From assembly GCA_026724425.1 (NCBI GenBank), contig JAIUCV010000346.1, positions 434,001 through 498,000 on the forward strand: a stretch of DNA of 64,000 bases, read 5' to 3'. The notes under the pieces were generated by a model. The model saw only the letters and a list, made by a program, of their open reading frames with translations. It was not told the origin of the DNA and searched no databases. Of this stretch, positions 57,153 through 64,000 are shown one piece after another. Every line of letters starts with the position of its first letter. Positions within the stretch are counted from its first letter, which is position 1. A program made the position numbers and the translations under genes. The DNA is from Erythrophleum ivorense (taxonomy: Eukaryota; Streptophyta; Magnoliopsida; Fabales; Fabaceae).

Positions 57153-58306
57153 ACTTCTTTTCTAATCACTTCCGTTCTTGTGCCATCTCACTCCCAATCC
57201 CCATTTAGTTTTTCCCTAGTCCCATCGTGCCATCATTTTATTCTATTCCAAATTCTCTCCATCCTTCTTCCAAAATTTCTTTTTTCCTCCATCTTTTCTA
57301 TCTCCATTTTCCTCCATCTTCCCATCTTGCCCTATTCCCAAATTCTCTTCTAACACCCTTCACTACCAGACAAAGTACTTAACACAACCTCTAGAAAAGA
57401 AACATCATTCAACTACAACATTAGCCTTTAAAAAAGAAATGATGGTGACTCTACAAGTAATCCCATAGCTCATCATTCTCAACAAAGTGCTTAATTGAGA
57501 GCATTTGTTTTTTGATTTTTTCGTAGCATTTGGGTGGCATAAAGGTGAATAGATTGAGATAAAATTGAAGCTTAAGGATCTAAGCTTCAAAGGGTAATCA
57601 GAGGTAATCTTTTCTATTTCAACTTTAATTTTTTATATTACTTGTTCATTTATGTATGAATATGTTATAATTTCTCACCAATCTTATTCCATTATATGAT
57701 TTTCTATTTAATATTTTATTTTATTTTCACACCTCCCAATACCCAACAACAATTTCTATGTCTGCAAACCCTTTTATACATGTCTCTCTATCTATATGTG
57801 CTTGATTCCTTCTATGTAAATTCAAATTCTCAAAATACTTGCGTTTTGATTGTGATTTGCATGCTACTATGATTGGTTGTTCTAAATGCACATATGTCAA
57901 GGGTACACTTATTTCATAATTACTCTTTTTCATAAGTGAATGCATGCATTAGAGTGAAGACAATGATAAAGAAGAACTTGGTTTTATATTAGTGGGGTTT
58001 CATTTATTTCATAAACTCCCAATCGATATTAACAAATAATTAAAAAAATCAAATTTTTATGGTTTAAAGTAAATCACCTTTTTGTGGTTATGTGGTGATG
58101 TAGTCAGTGAAGTGATATACTCTTTCTTTTTCAAAGAAAAAAAATTACATTTTCTTTTACAATTACTTGAACATATTAGTGGACTGACTTAGCATTTTCT
58201 TCCATTCTCATCCTTTTCTTGTTGTTTTTATCTCAAAACATTATGCTTCTTTAGTTTCTTTATCTCAATATTCTATTCAATTACTAAGCAAAACCTCCAA
58301 TTTCTC
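57153..58306. other. Gene-less stretch
   Basis: T/C-rich opening (57150-57350) then AT-rich sequence. Short frames at 57147-57353 and 57405-57590 are low-complexity. No transposon borders seen apart from the neighbouring elements. Confidence 0.4.
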
Positions 58307-61300
58307 TGTCATACCATAATATAACAGTACTTAATTTACATTTCAATATGCGTAAAATATCCATTTTCATCAATTCAACACTTTTAGCAATGAAAATAAT
58401 TAACATTAAAGGTGCAATTATTTCATTTTAGCTTCAATGCCTCATTTCAACTTACCAATTTCAAAATCCATTCTTAATATACTTGCTCAACTAGAAACAT
58501 CACAAAAAGAGGCAAGGAATTTTGGGTTTAGACCATATATTGCAAACTAGCATCATAGCATCATTTTCCATGATTTCATAATTCTACCACAAGCTTCAAA
58601 AATTTATATCTTGAGTTAGAGAATTCAAAATCGCACAAATGAAGACTTTTTTGAAAGCTCATGACATAAACTACATGTTGTAAAAATTTCAAATTAAAAC
58701 AAATACGTTTGGGCCATGAAAATTCAATGAAACAGTACCATTATCAAAATTTCATGCATATGCAAACTTGAAACTTTGAGCATGCATATCTTGAGTTACA
58801 CAACTCCAAACTAAGTAATCTTAGTGACTATCAAAATTTTATAATGCCAAATATATCCTTGTAAAATTTCATGAGTATTGGAGTTCATTTGGCCCCTTAA
58901 ATATACATAAAACTAGAACTGACCAAATGAATAACACACAGGTAAATCTGCATAATTCAGCCAATTTTAAAAAATTATAAGAAATTCTACAGATCTTCAA
59001 AAATTATGTTTTTTGGCTTTGTGAAACACTATAAATGAAATCTAAATGCTTGAAAAATTTTATGCCAAAATTCATTTTGGTTCAGGGGTAGATTATGGGT
59101 CAATTTAGCATTAAAGTAGCACCAAATGGTCCAAAATGAATGTTCTTAGTGCAAGTGACCATTTAAGCATGCCCAAAACATCAATTATAGTATATATGGC
59201 CCTCTCATAAGGTCTCAATTATCATGCAACTCAAAAGAACCTATCCACCTAGCAATATGCATACACTTTCCCTAGCATATAAATAGTCAAATTACACAAT
59301 TGAGCATATATACATCCACTATTGGTATTTATATGATACTCATACACTTCTACACATAAGTAAAGATTTACATTATATGAATAACAAGTGAAAACTCTCT
59401 TTGACAATATATTACACAGATTACAATTCTATTGTCAAAGTAGCATAATTCAAGCTTGTTGATCTCTATCCTTGGTCTCTTGAGATTTCTCTAAACATGG
59501 TTAAAAATAATATAAGGAAGAGTGAGATTCAATGAATTCCAATAGCTCAATTATCATTCAAATACACTTATATGGCATGTTATCATGTCAAAGAAGGAAA
59601 GCATGTCTCACTAGCAATCAAGCATCAAATATAATTATATTTATGAAATCAAATGGATCCATAAATTTCAAAATCAAGTTTTAAAGACTTTTGTCTAATC
59701 TCACCTAATTATTTGGGACTTTTGGATTAGTTTCACCCATTTTTAGGACTTTTGACTTAGTCTCACTCAATCCATAAGACTTTTGGTCTTGTCTCACCCT
59801 TAATGACTTTTGGCTTCACCTTACCCAAGTCAAGGGACTTTTGGCACTTCACATATTAAGAATCATTTATACTTCAAATGCATTCTAAGAACATAATGAT
59901 ATCAAGACATCAACCAATGGCAATAGGCATATTTCATGGTTCAAACATGCATACAAGTAATTAATAACAATCAAATAACTAAGATATAAGCATACAAGAA
60001 TGGATAAAGAGCTATCTTTCTCAAGAATGTGCAAAGTTCTTTCTTGGTTCCCTAGCCTTTCTTCTGGACCTCCACACACACTTGGGAAAGGCTTGATTTG
60101 CTTGACCTAAACATATCAAACAACACATAAAGGTATTAATGGAATCATCTCTAGCCTCATATAAACCCTACACAAGCCCATTCTAGCTTATGGTATCCAT
60201 ATGGCTCCATTAGTAACATAATGAAGGAACTCATATAATTCATTATCTTAATTATAATTTCTCATTCAATCTAAGTCACATGACTCCATTCAAATTCATT
60301 AGAGTCATCACAAAGTCAAATCAAGGAGTTTAATATCAAAGTGTTTCTTTATGCATAATAGAATTCTAAACTTTTAATTTTCAAAAAATAGTTCCTAAAT
60401 TTAAACTAATGGTTTCTTTGGTATTTATAATTTATATCTAGACCATTTCTATCCTTAGAATCAAAGAAAACTCTTCCTAAGTACTTGCAATACACCTTGG
60501 CCAAGATACCCACATAATGTAGCACTTATGGAGTTTTGTTAATTTTTCTTAGAGAAATGGCACTTGTGAAGCTTCCTAGATTTCTTATGAACTCAATTAT
60601 ACTCTTATATAAGCTAAGTTATCATTAGAAAGTTTCATAAATCCCTAGGTACAATCAAAACTCTAATTTCCATAACTTGCTACCAAAAACTTCCTTTTGA
60701 GTTCTATTTGTTCCATATAATTCTCCATACTTCAAAACCCTATTTATATCAAGTTTGGACCAAAATCAAACTTCTTACATGGCCCCCTAAATCTAGCAAA
60801 ACACACACACAAAGGAAAAGCCAAGGAGAAGCAAGTTTGGCCATGGTTTCATACCTTTTCTTAAAGCTTGACAAGTGAGCTTTCTTAAGCTTCCAAAGTT
60901 TTTTCTAAACTCTTCCTTCCCTTTACTAAACTAGCCATAAATCACCACTATCCAAAACTTTAAAATCATGAGGAGAAAGAGGAGAAGAACATTAGTGAAG
61001 GGAAGAGCATGAAAAAGTAACAAAATCTTACTCTTTCAAGCTTGTTTTCTTCCTTTTCTTGTGTGCCACTTCAAGATGGTCTAGGTTCTATTTTAAGATA
61101 GAATGAAGTCAATGGGAATGAGAGAAGGACGTGGTGTGCTAATATAAGAAGGGAGGAGGGCTTATTATAACAATGTCCAAAAATCCAACCATGTGCCTAA
61201 ATTTTGCTTTCTCCATTTGAACTCATTTCAAATCCTTTTTGAGAACCATCTTTTTTATCATAAAATTAGGTTCTATAATTCATAAAATGCCTTTAGTTTC

Positions 61301-61693
61301 AACTTAATTGGATTCAAAATAATTCTAAATGATTAGGTCAAAGTTTTAGCCAACCAATAACCTAAAATGTATACTAGGGGGTTTTGACCATTTTATAGAT
61401 TCCTATGGTTTTTAGGACCTTTGAAAATCCGAGAAACTTAGTTTTCTCATTTAAAGCTCCCTTTTTTAAATTTTCAAAAAGTTTTTCAAAATTACAATTT
61501 TTCCACTATGTTATTCCTTAAATTTGTTCAGCCATTTTGGCTTTGTTTTTAGGCTATTCTTAAGCTCTTAATCACATTTTCAAATGTTTTAATCAACATT
61601 CTAATATCAATTAGCCTCAATTTGCTTTGCTTTAAGGTGATCCTATTTTATTTTATTGATTTCAATTCAATTCTTGTAAAATCGATTATTACA
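58307..61693 (-). mobile_element. Gypsy solo LTR, 3387 bp, TSD TTCTC
   Basis: Starts TGTCATACC at 58307 and ends GATTATTACA at 61693, with exact TTCTC at 58302-58306 and 61694-61698. It carries the family blocks antisense on plus: ACTGACCAAATGAATAAC (near 58920), GAGATTCAATGAATTCC (59533), the 31-bp minisatellite (59690-59845), a purine-rich leader (read on minus, about 60830-61010), and the early region ending at 61693. No gag-pol remains. The 64-codon frame at 59885-60079 is fortuitous. Confidence 0.85.
59690..59850. repeat. ~31-bp minisatellite inside the solo LTR
   Basis: GACTTTTG units at about 59688, 59718, 59748, 59778, 59804 and 59833 are each followed by a T(C/T)TCACC-like phrase. 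Steps are about 26-31 bp. It is homologous to the arrays at 63697-63880 and 12655-12800. Confidence 0.8.
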
Positions 61694-61909
61694 TTCTCTA
61701 TGCACGAATAAAGTACCAATTCATAATTTACAATTTATATTATTAGTTGTTCTTTTTCATTATGACATAAGCCATGAGTTCTCATCATTTTGGACAACAC
61801 ATAGCCTATGAAAAGCTCTACTGAAACTTCAAGTGTTGTAATATTTATCTATGGGTTTTTGTTGAATTTTTCCACTATTGATTTATACATATTTACCTTC
61901 TATGATTCT
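61694..61909. other. Short spacer between two LTRs
   Basis: 216 bp of host DNA with no recognisable feature besides the TSD copy TTCTC at its start. Confidence 0.5.
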
Positions 61910-64000
61910 TGTAACACCATATATTTCTAGCATGCTTCCAATCATTTCTAAGTCTCACACGATCAATTGAACAAAAGGGAATGGAAAATGACATTAAAAT
62001 AATGCCTTATTTCGCGTTACGTCACGTATAAAAATTCCATTCAGTGTCACACGAACCATATGAGCTCATACAACACGTTCTTATATTTAATTACATACAT
62101 ACAACTCATTTGCATAACCAAAGTTGGCCCATAACTTGTGGAACTCAAAGGGGACCATCAAATTCATACTCTTATTTTCGGCCAGAATTTCAGTTTTTCT
62201 ATCACAATTTCAGAAATTCATAACTAAATACACAAAAATAGAAATCCAACAAATTTTACCATTCTAGAAAGATCTAGATGTCTGCCCCATGATAAAAATA
62301 TTTCAGCTCATGAATCATTAAGGGGAGAACAATTGACATCTGAAAAGCCACTGGGGTTGCTGCTGTCTGGGCCACTAGTTCAGTTTATTGGTAGGAAGTT
62401 TCAAAATTTGTAACTAATTCTAAAAAAATTGAAATCATTCATTCTTGGCCATTCTAGAAAGATACACATGTATAATTTATTCTAAAAATATTCTCAGGCC
62501 ATGAAACATAACACAGAAAACGTTTGACATACAGAAAGGGGTTAAGGTTCGGACAGCTACTGGTACTGATGTAAGTGTCTGCTATGAACTTCGAAAATGT
62601 CCAATTAATTCCACAAAAATCCAATCCATGAAAATAATACCAATTTGGAAAGTTATGAACATTAAAGTTATGGTAAAAATAGTTAGACTAGAGAAAGCAC
62701 GCTTAGCTACCCAAATTCAATGGAAAAGTGACTCAGGTCATGTTGAGCTACTGCTACTGTCCCAGAAATTCAAAAATTCATATCTCTCAGATCAGACCTC
62801 CAAATGAGGTGATTCTAGTTGCTACAAGTCACTGTGAATGCCTAGTTTCTAACTATAAAATTTTGTAGCCATTGGACCACGTTTGCCCCTCGGATGACAA
62901 TTTCAAAACTGACCAAATGAACAGTACCAGTGCAAATCCGAAATTCTGATATCAACTTTGAAAAATCATAGCAAATTCCACAGACCTCCAAATGATCTGA
63001 TCTTTAGCTTCCCAAAAACCTCTAGGCAAGATCTACTTGCATGCAAAATTCCAAATTAAGAATAGGTCATTTGGTCAGATTTTACCATAGCTCAAGCTTA
63101 TGGCAATTTTGGTCCCAACAAGAGGCAACTTTGGTTCAAATGAGCCATCCATGGTTCCACACACATTTGAGCAACTTAGAAAGCATAAATATAGCATAAA
63201 TAAGTCCCTCATAAGGTCTGAACTCTCATGCAACTTAAATTCATCATGCCACTTCCATAAACATACATACACAAATGGGCTCTCAAATGGTCAAAATACA
63301 TAATTCTACTCATTAGACTCTATTCTTGATACATACACTAAATTTACATAGTTTTACACTTGTTCAAAGTGTCATGGCTCAAAATAACATTTACATATCT
63401 AATTTTACATTCTAGTCATCATAGTATATTAAAATAGAAAGGTTTGCCAAGAGATGGAAATTTAGGCTCCTTGGCTTCCATCCTTTGAATCTTGAACTCC
63501 ACCTAGATCATATGAGATGGGAGAAAGGAGGAGGTGAGATTCATTGAATCTCAATAACTAATACACCTATTCAATCATATTTTCAAGGCATATAACATGT
63601 CAAGGGTACAAGTATGCAACTACTCAATCGATGAAGCATTCAATTTTCACATTTTTATGTCACAAACACATGTCAAGAATAAGAATGAGCTCTAGAGACT
63701 TTTGGATTGGCCTCACCCCATTTCTAGGACTTTTGGATTGCCTCACTCTTGGTTCTTGGGACTTTTGACTTAGCCTCACCCACCCAAGGGACTTTTGGCT
63801 TTGTCTCACCCATGCCATGAGACTTTTGGCATCTCCTCACCCACATTAAGGGACTTTTGGCACTACCTCACCCTTATGAGCCATTTCCATCATTTAAAGA
63901 CATTTAAGAAAGCATATTGGTACCAAAATAGCAACATAGCATCAAGTGGCATGTCTCAAACATATAAATATACACACAGCACACAATGACACCATATGCA
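61910..64000 (-). mobile_element. Gypsy LTR, cut by the window end
   Basis: Begins TGTAACACCATATATTTC at 61910. It is co-linear with 4837-7726: for example CTGACCAAATGAACAGTA (62910) matches 5653-5670, the CGTTTGCCCCTCGGATGACA segment matches at 62880 and 5620, and GAGATTCATTGAATCTCAAT is at 63537. The minisatellite is at 63697-63880. The other end, and so whether it is solo or part of a full element, is outside the window. Confidence 0.8.
63697..63880. repeat. 31-bp minisatellite, best-preserved copy
   Basis: Units starting GACTTTTGG at 63697, 63728, 63760, 63790, 63821 and 63852 (steps 31, 32, 30, 31, 31), each carrying CTCACC about 14-18 bases on. It is translated in the plus-strand frame at 63795-63989 only by chance. 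Confidence 0.88.

Overview
The window looks like repeat-dominated nuclear DNA of a eudicot plant. The reasons are: chromodomain-bearing Ty3/Gypsy retrotransposons primed by initiator tRNA-Met, many solo LTRs with 5-bp target-site duplications (TSDs), hAT and CACTA non-autonomous DNA transposons, a nuclear tRNA-Pro gene, a FAR1/FHY3-type (Mutator-derived) pseudogene, and an LRR exon of the TIR-NBS-LRR disease-resistance type (TNLs are largely confined to dicots). No intact protein-coding gene is evident. Almost all longer open frames are pieces of transposons or chance frames in repeats.

Layout. 1-15.3 kb is a nest of long Gypsy LTRs: the tail of an LTR-like repeat (to 1433), an LTR fragment (1434-2410), and an older solo LTR (about 2411-15211) that took up three younger solo LTRs (4837-7726, 7884-10705, 10799-14293). 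The first two of these lie head to head and form a 5.9-kb inverted repeat. 16.9-21.9 kb is a 5-kb Reina-type chromovirus with 262-bp LTRs, coding for gag, protease, reverse transcriptase, RNase H, integrase and chromodomain, but inactivated; it seems to lie inside a CACTA-like end. 22.6-23.1 kb is the LRR exon fragment. 26.05 kb holds the tRNA-Pro(UGG) gene, the only gene that looks functional. 26.96-27.58 kb is a hAT MITE. 28.3-31 kb is the FAR1-related pseudogene, followed by a 297-bp tandem duplication at 32.1-32.7 kb and a long hairpin MITE at 33.8-34.7 kb. 34.7-36.5 kb looks like the 5' end of a plant gene (GC-richer leader plus a possible first coding exon) cut off by an LTR-like repeat at 36.6-38.0 kb.

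38.4-50.7 kb is a three-level nest: a ~0.95-kb hAT element holds a 3.5-kb solo LTR, which holds a 7.85-kb Tekay/Del-type Gypsy on the minus strand with ~2.1-kb LTRs and almost no gag. 51.2-54.5 kb is another LTR. 56.5-57.15 kb is a CACTA-type MITE with a CTA target duplication. 58.3-61.7 kb is one more solo LTR, and 61.9 kb to the window end is an LTR that runs off the edge.

The most unusual signals are inside the long LTRs: arrays of short imperfect palindromes (TCGC-YR-TAGCGA type) spaced 21-22 bp apart, and a separate ~31-bp minisatellite (GACTTTTGG...CTCACC). I found no sign of an operon, CRISPR array, biosynthetic cluster or other new system. All alignments were made by eye, so ages, identities and family names are approximate.
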